DNA of 64,000 bases, from the NCBI GenBank assembly GCA_000149265.1, contig CH001993.1, forward strand, positions 1,144,611-1,208,610, given 5' to 3'. The DNA is from Ciona savignyi (taxonomy: Eukaryota > Chordata > Ascidiacea > Phlebobranchia > Cionidae). A program made the position numbers and the translations under genes. Within the stretch, counting starts at the first letter, position 1. Each line of letters opens with the position of its first letter. Shown one piece after another: positions 1-13,900 of this stretch. The notes below the pieces were generated by a model, which was given only the letters and a program-made list of their open reading frames with translations, made no database searches and was not told where the DNA came from.

Positions 1-519
1 TGGGTGAGTGTGGCTCCGGGATAAGGGTTTGCTGCATGCGCGTGTGAGAGTGATGTCAAACACATCATCATCGTCACAGTCACCATCAAGACAGTAGTCA
101 TCTTCGAAAGGTTGAATTTCTAAATATACGTTTGATGACTGAGCCCTGCTGCGGAGCTGAGCTGGCGGAGGCTGCATAACGTTGGCCCTTGTGCACTGAG
201 GCGTGAACGTTCCAGCTGGCGTCTTCCGCACCTCGAAACTTCGGCGGCATACAAGGTCACGCGACATTTTTCTATTGCATTTGTCCGCGGCAACAGGGTT
301 CGCCTGTGACGTAGAAGAGTTGGAAATTTCGACAGGTTGTCCTTTGGAGTGCGATGGGAGGGTGGAAGTGGAGACGCACCTGGCCGAACCTACAACTCGC
401 GACAGCAATTTGTTCCTTTTCACAAACGACCTGAATATGGAGTTGTACTGCTTCTTCTTTTCGATGTCACTTGCACCATTCCTGGCGACCCGAACTTGCG
501 TGGCTTCCTCGGCCGCCAT
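1..519 (-). CDS. Partial exon of an unrecognised gene, running off the left edge
   Basis: An open frame of 173 codons runs from an ATG at 519 to the window edge without a stop. It starts MAAEEATQVRVARNGAS and soon has a basic stretch, KKKQYNSIFRSFVKRNK. The middle is Ser/Pro/Arg-rich. Near residues 145-155 is an acidic patch (EDDYCLDGDCDDDDVFD). A second in-frame ATG lies four codons upstream (531-529), and an in-frame stop is found about eleven codons beyond that, so either ATG could be the start. An AG at the CCCAG just upstream could instead make this an internal exon. Its frame does not fit the phase-1 donor at 1989 of the neighbouring minus-strand gene through any good acceptor, so I keep it separate. 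The style (basic, Ser-rich, CpG-rich codons) is like that neighbour. I do not recognise a family. Confidence 0.5.
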   Translation of the reverse strand, partial: MAAEEATQVRVARNGASDIEKKKQYNSIFRSFVKRNKLLSRVVGSARCVSTSTLPSHSKGQPVEISNSSTSQANPVAADKCNRKMSRDLVCRRSFEVRKTPAGTFTPQCTRANVMQPPPAQLRSRAQSSNVYLEIQPFEDDYCLDGDCDDDDVFDITLTRACSKPLSRSHTHP

Positions 520-1988
520 TGAACCAAGCATTAATCCACGGCTCACCTGGGAGCGTTAAGCTTGCGAAGCAGCGCCATTGAAACAGGAAGTCTAAGAAGT
601 CAATCTACAAGCACCATTCACTGGAAGACATCTTGTTTACCACAAACTTTACATAACACGAAGTCAAAACATAAACAATCATCTCTCATTCAACGACTTG
701 CTGAGCTATTGTTTACACAACTATACTATGCGTCAGAGCGCGATTATTAAACTGTTCATGCTCTCGCTAATCGATAAAGAAGATTCGACCCTGATTGAAC
801 TATTAGCTGGGCAGCTAGCACCGGTAGCCCGTGAACGCCGCAGATCGATTTCAAGCTTGCAATCTTTTTTCCCAAGCCGCTCAAACACAGAACAAGTCTT
901 AATTGCACCGCTCCGCTGGAGCTCTTGTTTGTTTTAACGTTAATTTGAGTTGGCGTATTCGCGAGTCGTCCCGGTCGTTCGATGCACCCGCTCCAAGCGC
1001 GTTTCACTGTTGGGTCGAATTGCTTGCGCCTCCACGCCCGCGAGACACGAGAATTATAGCAGCGTGCTATAAGCGCTTAATAAGGAAGCTTGGCAGGTGC
1101 CAAAACGAAGAAGATCAAGCGAAACTGCCCGCTCTTGCCCAACACAACCTTTTCCTGGTATACCAAGCGGCACAGAACGTATTGAAGTCAAATTTACGGC
1201 GACGCAATAAAGTCTCCGTCACTTTTATAACCAGTCGATTTAGAACAGAGATGACATTATATACGAAATTTGTCTGGCGTATTTTAAGCACTAATAGTTT
1301 AAAAATATAACGAAACACCGTCTACACAAACACGCTACTTTATCAATCTATTCATAAGCATTTCCGCTCTTAATAAAGCATTCGTAACTGATCTATTTTA
1401 AATACCACAACACTCTGCACTATGCCTTACAATAAAATATTACTTAAAGCGCCTGTTCAGCATATACAGCAACGCAAGTAAATTAGACAGACCATGCTAC
1501 TAAATACGGCCGCAGTGGTGCCGCACATTCTTGTCCGAACAATTTTTACAGTTTGTTTGCGCACACCGGTGAAACAAGAGCATGTGCACTTTTTCGCCTC
1601 TTGTTTTTCGCTACTCTACGCTGAGACGGCAAAACCACCAGACAAAGCCAATTTTATCTACAACTCGACCAAAATCGCCTTGTCAGTTGACAAACAACGC
1701 TCACTTTTACTGACGACAGCGAAAAAGCGACGCTCTCGCCATGGATTAAGTCCATAAAATTGGATCCGGATAATCTCGGATTAATACGATATTGAATGAT
1801 TGGGAACAGCGGAGTTGCCAAGTGTAGGCGGTGTAACCAGCGATTTCAATTTTACTGATCTGGATTTCGATCGCAGGATCAATAGATACATTTTAGGCAT
1901 CGGTAATCGTGAAGCATTAGTCAAAGCTTCTACGTCACCCGTATTTGCTTATATGGAAACGTGGTGTAAGGATTATGAAGGATCTTAC
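520..1988. other. No gene seen
   Basis: AT-rich sequence with several short chance frames on both strands. None has a convincing splice-site pair or protein-like composition. If exon 1-519 belongs to the gene on its right, this would be intron. Confidence 0.4.
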
Positions 1989-4900
1989 TTCGGCCAGCTC
2001 TGCGAGCACTTCGCGTTCTCTTGAAACGTTTTAAACTTTTCCGGAATCCAGACTTCGTGCGACGACGCATCGGATGTTCTTCGTTGACGGACGAGTCGCT
2101 CATCTCGTCGTACGAGCCGCTTGGAACGGGAGAGTTTGGCATACTGGACGCGTTCCGTGGCATCGCAGTCTGCTCGTTGTCGCTGTGGTAACTTCGGCCG
2201 ATTGAAATTAAGAATCGGCGCATATTCTCAACAGTGGGAGTATTCAACTTTTAAAAAACCTACTTTATCTACAATGAAACGAAAAGTATCTGGTGTTATA
2301 TACATGGTTTACAGACCGTCATTTGGTGAGAAATGTTATTATTTTTCGGAAAAATGACCGCAACATATGGTTTCCACGTTTTGTGTGTTTCTCACTAAAA
2401 TAACGTTCGTTCTATTTGATCAGGTACAACCACAGCTCAGTACATTGTAAGGCGGAATAAGGAGACACACCTGGACCAGGAATGTAGTACATACATGCTT
2501 GTTACTACGGTTTTAAACATGACTTGTATGAAATCAACTGGTCATACTGGCAACAATACTTAAACGTCATTCACTTTTACTGTCGGCTTTTACAAACCAT
2601 TCTGTCTAAGCCGAACAACACTACTGATCATTCTCTGCGGGCACATCTAAAGCTTCGGTCGACTGTACTGCCCCATCGAGAAAATTGTAGATCGACGGGT
2701 GGTCGGTAAACACAGCAACATCGTCTGTTCACGTAGGACGGATGCTTGTTAAGACGCGGTACGCAGTTAAACACAACAAACAGCGCGAGAGAAATTATGA
2801 CGCACCCCACTAACATGGCTACAGAACCATTGACGTCATCACACACCAAAATAAAATCTTCAATTCCCAAGTCCGACTCAATGGGCATTCGAATCAATTG
2901 AAGTCAGACCGATGCACATGGGTCATACGTTACTGAAAGTTTCACCGACATTTCGTCACTATTCAACACTTTCCTGCGTACTTACCACTATATACGTCAC
3001 TCCGTATATGCTACAGACCGTTCGATACCAGGTAAGGGCGTCTCTTAGCATTTCCAAAGTACCCCGCTGTTTAATAATAAATAATGCATCGCGGGTAACC
3101 GCAGATCGCTATTTTAGAAATAATTGACACCAACCCTCTAAGCACTAGAATGATGATGATATATGAGAATAAAATATCGATCGCTGATAATAGCTATGCC
3201 TGCCTTATTACTGTCCGCTGCTTTTTAACACAAATCACTGTTTTTCTGATCTGCAGACTTTTATACGAAATTTGTGGCGCCAATAATAACCTCAACTTTA
3301 TAATGACGCAACCAGCACACGAACAGTGGAGATCGAGGTATGACTGCAAACAGCTAATTTTGGAGGACGCAAGACTTACGCAAAACGAGTTCCCGCAAAG
3401 AGCATATTAAAAGCTGCCAGTACATGTCGACAAACCATGATGATTAAGTCGGATTTAACGTCGCTCGGCCTCACGCACTGCAACCATGAGTAAACATAAT
3501 AAAAATACTTCTGTGTGAATTCTCAGCGCTAAAAGGGATGCGAAGAGTTTCCTTTTTTGCGCCCTAGAAACTTACAACGAAAATAGACGGAAACCTTAGA
3601 ACGGAAATTTGCTAATTTTAACAAATTTATTGCTTATTTCTGTGCAATACGGTTGCCATCAGTGATTACCGCGAATCTTGTGACAAAAACCTAAATATGG
3701 AGCATCGTAATAAACGAATTTTAGGTAATCTGATGATTCCCTATGTAATAATGACCACTACATTTTGCATCCATGGGAATAAATACAAATATCCCATCCT
3801 ATGAAATTGCAACAAAGAATACGCCGATATGTAGTAGTTTAAATGTCTGTGTATATATCTGAAACAAGGGCGCGTCCATTTAATAAGTTTAACAAACATG
3901 CGGAAATTCAAGTTTAGCAGAAAGTATTCTATACATTGGCAGTGAGTCGCCAGTATTCTGCTCTGGTAAAACACGCCCCACAAAAATACTTTTAAAGTTT
4001 CGAATTGATGACGAATACAATATCAAGATGCGGTATCAAATGAGAAAATATGACTAATTGAAAGTCGATAAAACACTCCGCATACCGGGTTATAAATAAC
4101 ATGAAACATGCTTTATACAATGTGTTTGGAATTTTCCTTTTTCAACAACATCGATACCACACTAAATGGCAACATGATCTCGTTCAGTGGACATTGCGTT
4201 CGAAAATGGCATGACTGAAGCACGCTTGGCTTTAAGAGCACGCGTGTTACGTTAATTGAAGCACGTGATCGCAAACAACACGAGCATGGAAAGTTTGTTT
4301 GTGTGATTTTTTCTACCTCGGTTTTAATTAAATGTTATTGTCTGAAAAATCCGTCTGCATTGCGCTGGTGCTTCGTGGTAAAAATAGAAATAGCTGAAGT
4401 AACATTATCGACACAACGAAAGCTGAATTGAAGGATTTCGTACATTCTTGTACTGTGCAATGCTTTAACCAACTGGACTTTAATCATCTAAACAACGCTT
4501 TAATCAACTAAATAATGCTTTAATCAACTAAATATTGCTTTATTCAAATGGACAACGCTTCAATCAACTAAAAACGTTTAAATCAACTAACCAACCCTTC
4601 AATCAACTAAACACCGTTTCAATCAAATGCACAATGCCATATATAATTACAATTTTTCAAAACAAAGTAAGCACCTATGCATTTTAAACTACGTATTGTC
4701 GCTACCTGTCAAAAATATTCAAGATTAAATCTACTACAATCTTAAACTAAACCTTGACCTAATATGCACCGAGCTAAATGACGAGACGGTATTTGCCCCG
4801 TTTTGGATGCGACTTTCAGCTTCGCTGCTTTGTAAAAAGGGAAAAGGTTCAACTTCAACGTCAGTTCTTGTGTCTTCTTCTATAAAGGTCATGCGTGGAG

Positions 4901-7900
4901 CGGGTTAAAAGGGCGCGCGCGGCATAGAGCGATGGCAGTGACGCGGGCAACAAAGGACGTTTAATTACCCTCTATGACGAAGGCCGTCGGATAAGCGGAC
5001 AAAGAGATTGGTGGCAAGCACGGAGACCAGAACAATCCCAGCATATTAAAAGATTAATTATTATTTTCTCCGCGGGCAAGCTTGTCGCAGAGCGCACAAT
5101 GCCACGCTATGAGAACATCTCTATCAGTATTCGAGTAAACAAAGCTCGTGTGACGTACAACATGTTAATTAACTAATCCTACCAGAAATAGTGCTTCCTC
5201 GAATCCGACATCGATCGGTGTGAATGTAGCGGTATGAATGCAACTTCATGTGTGCAGCGCCATGAACTCTTCCGGTGGTGACGTACTGGAAACGACAAGG
5301 GTCGATTGAAGGGTTTAGCTTTGTGGTAGCGTGTCGACTTTATAGCCGGGGTGTTTTGTGATCGAAACCTACCACAAGGTTTTAGCACATTGTTTAACAA
5401 GAGGGGATTTTAAAACAGTACTCGGGCGTACATGTGACTGAATGGATGCCGTTTTATATACAGCATTCCATTTAAAAATTAAGACCGTTTTATATACAAC
5501 ATTCCATTTAAAAACGGAATTAATAACGATCCCTTCACAGGTTCAAAACTTAGCCCGGTAACGGGAAAACGGCGCCAGAGAACTTAAGTCAACTCGTTTT
5601 AAAATCCAAACTGAAAGCAACCTACCTTCGACGGGTAAAAATGACAAAGGCTTTCCGGCATTGTGTTAATTCCACCAATGACCGAAAATGGACGGTGAAG
5701 TGTACAAGCTCGGCAAGGGAAATCCTGTCGGTGTATAAGCAACTTATTAGAAACCACCTGTAGATACCACAGGAACGGAACACTCACAACGACTGTGGAA
5801 ACGATAAAGACCGGTATAAGATATCGAATGTTGTTATAGCACGGCGGGTTGTCGAAATATCATGGGTTATCTATTGACAACTCTATTGAGAAAAATGACG
5901 ATTTACACGTGTATGGTACATGCCGGACTACACAGGTGATCTCTGTTATAGGTTTTATTTAAGACGCTGTTACGGCCGAATACGAAGCCGGGAACACTAG
6001 GTTATGAGTGGCACCATGGCGCAAATCTGGGGTGGTCTGGGCGGGACTACTACGATCCTAGCCTTTTTGGTGGTTTATAGAGTGATGGATGTGTCATTTG
6101 TATCCTGGCGGGTAGGGGAATCTACATTGAAGGATTTATAGCCTGTATTGTTATCGTCCGGTCAATCGTGAGAGAAATCCGTGCGTTGAAGTTTTTATCA
6201 CCGTTATCGTGAGATAACTCGTGTCCACGGTCAGATTGCCGAAGACATGGCAAGTATGACTAAAGCGTTGGTAGTTTTAGCTTATTTTACTAATTTAGTG
6301 GTTTCTATAATCCTAGCCCTTCAACGCACTGTACCAAAGGGATTAATGGTTGGCAAACTTACAGCGATTTGTTTTTATCGAGCCAAGTTTCGAATTCATG
6401 ATGGGCTCGTCACCAGGACCGCTTTTTGTATTGAGTTGGTATATGTATCGGTCACGTTAACCATTCGGCCACGACCGTACTCCTTACAGCAATTGCGCTT
6501 AAATGTTCTTATGTCACCCTGAATAACGCACTCGGGTGTTAAGAGAATAAACGCGGAGTTGTACATTATTCTTGCGCTAACTTGTCATTTCCATCAGCAC
6601 TCCAGGGGACGGATTAAACAGAAAAACAGGCCGTGTTTGTTGCCTTATTTTGCGATACACCCGAGTAATACAAATGAACCCAGGTTGGGAACCACTGCAT
6701 TAATCCATTGGATCCAGGTTCGCTTTGTGCGTTATTCTACACGACGAAGTAGGCAAGGACTGGCTTTCTAGCTAATCGGCTTTCGATTTAATCCATTTGT
6801 TTAAATTGAATTAAAATGGTAGGACCTGGTCGTCGGGGCTTGAAACGTCCTCTTGACTGAAGCTGGAACCGATGAGACCAATTCGAGGATTGTCGCATGG
6901 CTCTCCATCGATTGTGTTACTCTTGGGTTCCGTCGTGCGGCAAGTCTCTGCAGTTATACTACCGCATGTGGGCGCGCAAGAGCTGCGTTTAGTTTTGGGC
7001 CTTGGAAGCGTGGAAGGAAGTTTGAAATGAATCTCTTCGTTGGCGGAGGCTGATACTTCGTGGTGCTCGGGTATTGCTTGGACTTCCCACCTAATAATAA
7101 GCGAACAAGTTAAAGCAATATCACAAAATGGAATTCATACCCGACAACATTGCCGAGTCGGTTAGAGCGTCGCCTATCAAACGAAAGTTTGTTGTGTCAA
7201 AACCTGTCGCTGGATAAGTCAGTTGTGTCTTCAGGCAGTGCAATAAGGGGGTGTCGACCGCAGCCAGTAAATTATTGTATTGAACTTCAATTGTAAAAAG
7301 GTCCTAATTATACATATATAACCTGCTCCGTTAACCTGACTGGGGGAAGACGAATGTTTGGGTCAAAACCAGCCGCTGGCCTGGTTGATTGTGTCCTTAG
7401 GTAATGCACGTCCAGTTCACTACAAAAACTTCTAAATCTGATGAGAAAGACTGTCTTTTAATGGTTTTGAAATCATAATGAGCTCGTCACCATTTATGCA
7501 TAGAAATTGGAAGCATGGGTCGCGTTTACCATTTGGCCACACGACCTTACAACAGGTAGGACTTTATAAGGTAAACTGGAGATTTTCTGTTTGACGCTCC
7601 CTGTGTTTGCCGTTTACGTGAATAAAAGAAACATGACTGTCCTATTAGCCGACACACCTGTGTGCTAGTGTTGCGTCAATTTGAACAAATATTTGTCACT
7701 TCGAGGCTTTACCTGACGGTTTGAACTTCTGACAACGGTCGAACGCTTCGGCGGAAACTTCTGTTGGACGACCATCTTGCCATCGCTGAGCTAACCTTCT
7801 CCATGTCCAACCCGGCGATAGAATGTCTTTTGTTCTCAGCATCCGGCTGTGAAATACATAATTAATGCATTGGAACACAGACTGGTGCGAAATTTGCCAA

Positions 7901-10900
7901 AATTACATCACTAGTTACAAGCTGCTTTCTGTGAAACAAAGCGGTCTACCCCTGATCATGGTTTGAGAATTGGAACTGTCCGGATAACCCTATATGTTAA
8001 TGCATCGGCGGTTAGTTGAAAGGTTGATGGATCAAAACCAGCCGCTAGCTCGTCGGAAGTGTTTCTGGTTAAGGTACCCAGCAGACGTCGCCTTTACTCA
8101 ATGAATTAAGAGAATTGAACTAAAACAGTACAAATATTTAATCATACACACCACGCTGTAAAAAGCTCTAGAAGTTGGGTAGCGCGAAGTATTCTGACTA
8201 TTACATGTGTGATAATGCCACTTGTGTTTTTTAAACCACGGGGATAAAACATAATTATCATACCCCAAGCACAAACAGGGAACAAAGATAAACAACGGAA
8301 ATCTCGTAAACCCGCAAACCTAAATGTTGGCCGCAGCACCGCCATACTACAATTGACGCCACTAATAAAATAGGCCTTGTTTAAAATCCGTACATTAGGT
8401 TCAGAGCAACAGCCAAGTGAATTAAAACGCGTCAACTTGAAGAACTCCATGCAATCCTATTGTTGTGTGTTGGTATTTAACTACTGGGCGGCGTATTACT
8501 GTGGATTTTGTACTTCCAAGACAGACTAAACACTTTGCCATAGTTGGTGACAATTCGGTTTCAAAACTGGCAAATAAGTCTTTGCACGACAAACATTAAA
8601 CAATGACAACCACTTTTCGTAACTCACGGCACGTCTCTAGGATACACAGCACGAGAATGTAAAACTATCCCTGGTATTTAGACGGCCCGGGTTTATTGGT
8701 CAAGGTTAAACATTGGATTTTCCAGTAAATTGGGAGAATAGGTAGCTTTACCTTACTTTTAACTACTCGTATATTTAAGTTTGTTACGATAAACTGTAAT
8801 GGACAGTATTGCCGTTCGGCAGGGTCAACATAAGAACTGAACAAGTTGTATACATAACGCCACTTAAGCAATGTTATTGCTGCATTAACACTTGATCACC
8901 TGAGAAGCGTTGGAATCGGCTTTGTTGTCACGTGAGCTCGGTTTCAAGAGCTGTAGAGACATTCTTCGTCGGATGGACGCGTTTTTAGCTGATGACCGAA
9001 CACGATTGTCCACATCAGCGACTAAATCGGCTGTGGACGATGTAGGTTACGGGTCAAGTAAAATGCCTATATATTCGGAACTTTATTTAGGTGACTGAAT
9101 AGGATAGGATAGGATATTTACGTGTTTTTCCGTGAATAGGAAATCGCAATGTAAGTTAACACACGGGCAATCCTTAGATTTCATCGAGTGCATCGTGCGT
9201 TGGGTTACCGACGTTATTGTATGGTTTTGTGCATAATTAAGAAGTTCCTTTAATTTCGTAGAACTCCCCAAACCACTGGGTTAAGGAATTGCCCGCTAAG
9301 TACCTTACAGAAGGGCACAAACTACTTGTAAACAGTTTTGAACCAGCAACCCTTCAGATAAAAGGCACCAACCCACCAAGCTATTCGGTCATGATTAGAT
9401 GATACCACGTTGAAATATCGCCATTGATTTTCCTACCCGCCGTGATACAAATGACACATTTATCATCCCATACCAGTAATACAGACGAATTTGATTTACA
9501 TACCACAAAACTGCATGATTGAAATGGGTGACTATATTAAATAATGAGAGAAAATAACATTGTTAAATTAAATAATAAAAGGGAAAGATACTCATTTAAT
9601 CCCCGATAGTGGCAATGGATCTTTGATAAATTTAACCTTAAAATTGGAAGCATTAGAAATACCACGTGCTTAAAGTTGGGTTAATTTGGTTTGCTTACAA
9701 ACATGAGCATAGGAAAATACAAAAATATAGTAATAAATACTAATATGTAATCAATTACCCGCCAATATAATTGGTGCAGACGTGCTGTTTAACACACGTT
9801 TCGGCTGCATAACCGTTACCAATTACACCGAATGGTAACACTTATGTAGCCTAAAGTATGCAAAATGCACGCCTAATTAATTATAGTTGCCTTGTTACTT
9901 TTCATATGCGCTTGATATTTTAGATAGAATTACCTGGGTTGAAATATAAAGATGCAGGTCGTGATGTCGTCACCGGTTCATTGGCGATGTTCTGCTGTGA
10001 CACGCGGAACGTAAACTTGTTGAGGGATGAGCAACTTCCGCTCATTTTCCGGGGTTTAGGGGTGGTGGGTTTGTTCGGCTGCGACCGCAGAGCCCTCGAT
10101 GTGACATCATCATTTCCGGCATGTGACGTCATCGATCCGAGGTTGGTCGACGCGTGGAAAGTGGGGGAGACGGAGCGACGGTTGAACTGACGGATTTGTA
10201 GATTCGAAGGGTGGTGTAGGGACATGGCTCTGCGGAGAGGGCGGGGGTTCCCCTGCTTTTCGGGTTGCGGGTTCGAGGGCGAAGTCCGGTGCGTAGGGTT
10301 GTGGATAAGCGCGTTTTTGTCCTCTTCAAACACGGAGGCGTAACTGGACGCGAGACTGCACCGAGCCACTGACCCGAGGCCCGGGGTAATGATGGACGGG
10401 GTGCTGACCCCAACCAAACTCCCGCACGTGCTACTCCCGATCGTTGTCTCGGGTCCAGGGATGGAATTGATGAAGTTGATCCGCTCCATGAAGCTGGAGG
10501 AGCGCAAATAATCCAAGTTCAGTGAGAACCTGTTGATATCAGGTGAATATGATTATATGAGATGGGAATGAATATCACGTGGGAATCGGAAGTTTATTAA
10601 AAAGAAAACTTATCCACATTTCACATGGGGATGTTCTGTTTATTAAAAGTTTTTTTTTTTACCGAGCCAAGTTTCGACCCCATGATTATTGTAAGTTTAC
10701 TTAATTGATCTTGCTGCCCGAATGGTTAGCGCGACCCAGTGGAGCGAGTATAGTTTCAAAGAGAATAGGGAAGGACCTATTATGGTTTCGAAACCTGGCC
10801 AGGTGGAAAAAGTTATACTTTTTGATGGTTATTAATATTAACGGTGAAAATATTTTAGCAACGCTGCAATATATTGTAGATTGTTTTGACAAGCTGAGGT

Positions 10901-13900
10901 AAAATAAATTGAATTTTTGGTTTGTGCTTAAGAGACCGTGGCCGATAACTGCTCCTTGACACTTAGTGGTCGCACACGATTTGAGAGAGGACTTATTCGC
11001 CAAGGATATTTCATAAGAATAAAATAGCAAATACATGGTGGAATCGTGAAGGAATTTCTAGTCGAGTTAGAAAGTGCTATGCATGATGACAAACATGTTG
11101 CATTACACAAAGCGCCATGCACTTAGCATAACACAATTCTTCTACACAATATATTTGCGTTAACTCAACCGTCACTTGTTATTCACGTACGTCATTTCCG
11201 GGCAAGTTATTTAACCGATATGCTTAATGCAAATTATGAATTAAACGAAAAAAAACATTTGGTTAATACCTATGTCTCTCGAAGGCTATATTATTATGCA
11301 GCATACTGCAAAAGCTTTAGAAACTAGGACATGACACTAGAGATCTGACGATAAGAGTTAATGATTTCTCCAAAACGTGGATTTCCCCAATGAGCTACAA
11401 GGCGACAACGGTGTATAAATCTTTTGAACCGAATTTCCCCATATTATTGGATGCAAATTACACATCCAATTATTCGCATGTTTTCCTTTGACAAATTATT
11501 AATACTTTACATATTAGTGCTGGGCTGTTTGCAAACAGCAGACAAATGTTGATATTGATAATACATAGTGGCTTAATTTGTCTATATGTTACCGTAGAAA
11601 TCTCAGAAAATATGTACTTTGAACAAAATAGCTATCAGATTGTAATTGGAAATAGTTAATGTGCTTTGAAGTATCTACGTGTTGAATTGCAACGAAGCGG
11701 AACGTTCCCACGCCGTTTCTTTCGGTGGCGTGTTAGTCACGTGTCAAAGCGATGATTATCGTTACTTTTAACAACTCGGATCGTATTTCAAATATTATTA
11801 TTCGTTGGGCGTACCTGTTTGTGCTTTGCTGGTGCGGGCCTGACTGATCACCTATGCCTTCCGTCTGCGCAAGACTGTGGTTGCGAAATTTGGACGTTTC
11901 GTGCTCGATTGTAACTGTTTCGACGCCGCGTCCTGTTGCGGCGTCTTTACCGATCGATTCCGCCCATTGTTCAAGGTCAGGTACCCCGTGACGTATGTGC
12001 GATGGATTGCTGGTAGCATTGTGAGGAGTTTCTTCGACCCTTGGTCGCGAGGTCTGCCGTCTCGGACGAGGTTTCCCACGCAGTCTGGTTTGTTCGTTCG
12101 AATCGTGGTTGTTGGCAGCGGTGGCACACACTGCGATAATGTCACGTTATTAATAGGAGAGGATTTTTAAGTTTTATCCCCGTGAATGAGAAAATGCACG
12201 GGCGCTATCACACGGACAATCGTCAGATTACCTTACCCACGGCCGCACCGGACTACCGGAGCCATTGCAGTGTGTTAAATATGATTAAAACCCCTTTTTT
12301 AGTTTAGTAGACCCCATTTAACCACTGGCGCAGCCAATGTCTGCTAATTGCTTTGCCAAGGACATAATCGACTTGCGAACCACCAATCTCAAGCCTGCAA
12401 CCTTTCGGCTAAAAGGTAACGCATCCATCAACTCTGCTTGGCTGGATAATAAAATCTTATTCTTATCGTGTTACACAATACTAAAGCAACAGGAATTGTA
12501 TGAGGACCATGGTTATGTCTTTTGGGATTTAGCGTATACGTGGTCGAACCTATATTGGATGAATAATAATTAAAACTGTGACAAAATCTCCATCGTATTC
12601 GCCACACTGTAATAGCTCGGATAAACAAACGGTGGGCACGGGGTAATCTGGGTAAATCTTATTCAGATTAAGTACGAGTAGGAGTCCTGCATACAGATAG
12701 GTCTACTTACTCTTATCTTCTGAGCTGGATAACCGGTGTCGTACCCTTGATACTCGGGTGGCGTAATCGGCGTGGACGTTTCTATCGGTCTGTTGGGAAG
12801 TTATCTGAAAACAAATGTTATAATTAATGACGTCATCATACAGTCAAATGTAGAAGGGAGTATGAGAAATAACTTGAGGCAATATTTCGTCGAATTTAAT
12901 TCGATTAGTTGGAATAAGAGGCGCGGAAATTATGTTGAGCGCCCGGGTATGTGTTCTGGGCTTGACATTCAAAGAGCAGTTCGAAGGCGAAGGGATGGTA
13001 AATTGATCATGCTGGGCTATTATGCCGTTTTGATACACAATTGATACACATTCGCTTGTGTTGTACACGATGGGACAATGAAGGGACGAAGATAGGCGGG
13101 ACAGACTGTTGTGGCTCCTATCATATTACACGGTCTTCTAAATTCGAATACAATTTTGTCGTTTCGGCCTTGTACTCTGTCGCGCCAATGGTAATATATG
13201 CAAAGGAAGAACGTTTAAATATTTATTACACTAAAAAACAACGTAATCAATCGTAATTTGGATATAGATTTGGGCATTTGACGAAACCCTAAGTCAGCAA
13301 AATGACTCCTCTCGCTATAATACGTTAACACGAATTCTCCCAGGGCATGACAGATATGACAACGTAATAAGTACTGACGATTCTTCGCAATCTAAAATTT
13401 AGCTACGACCGCTGAACCGCCGCTAACGACATTTTATTAAACGATATCAGCTCTAATTTATGACTTTACCATGACTGTGAATACGGGTAAAGACATAAAC
13501 ACGATACGACTTAATGTTAAATTTTATAGTGTGATTTGGCCACATACCAGCGATGTTACGACTTGATATTAGTTCGTGTCACAAACGGCAATCGTTTGTA
13601 ATTTAAAAGCAAACGATCTCAACCCAATCTATCGATCGGTATCCAAATTAAGTTTCGCGTTGAACCGGTCGCTTAATTCACTTACAAGCCCTTCTAATCG
13701 CCATTATCGTTCCGTAGCGGTAACGGATGGTTACAGCACTATACATACACATGAGAAGGAAAAAAGGTAACTTTTTCAGCAAACTGTCTTATTTTCATTA
13801 GAAAAATTTCAACCATAAAATATGATGCGATATGCATGGCTGAAATTGCCACATACAAACGATTCAGATGCTACTACAACTATCTTATATGTGGAAAGCA

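Noticed and set aside
6247-6522. Plus-strand frame with a hydrophobic start
   Set aside because: Its second half is a reverse tRNA-like SINE, so it is a chance frame.
8910-9098. Plus-strand 62-codon frame with protein-like composition
   Set aside because: It is antisense to the exon at 8900-9030, which has an acceptor and donor in phase with both neighbours.
10705-10820. Candidate tRNA gene
   Set aside because: Box A-like and box B-like sequences are present, but the acceptor and anticodon arms do not pair by eye and related SINE heads occur elsewhere in the window.
11852-12145. Alternative phase-0 reading of the third exon of the long gene, ending in a stop after VLRRRKA
   Set aside because: It would end the protein before the GTACGC donor, whereas the other frame joins five further exons in phase. 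It could still be an alternative end.
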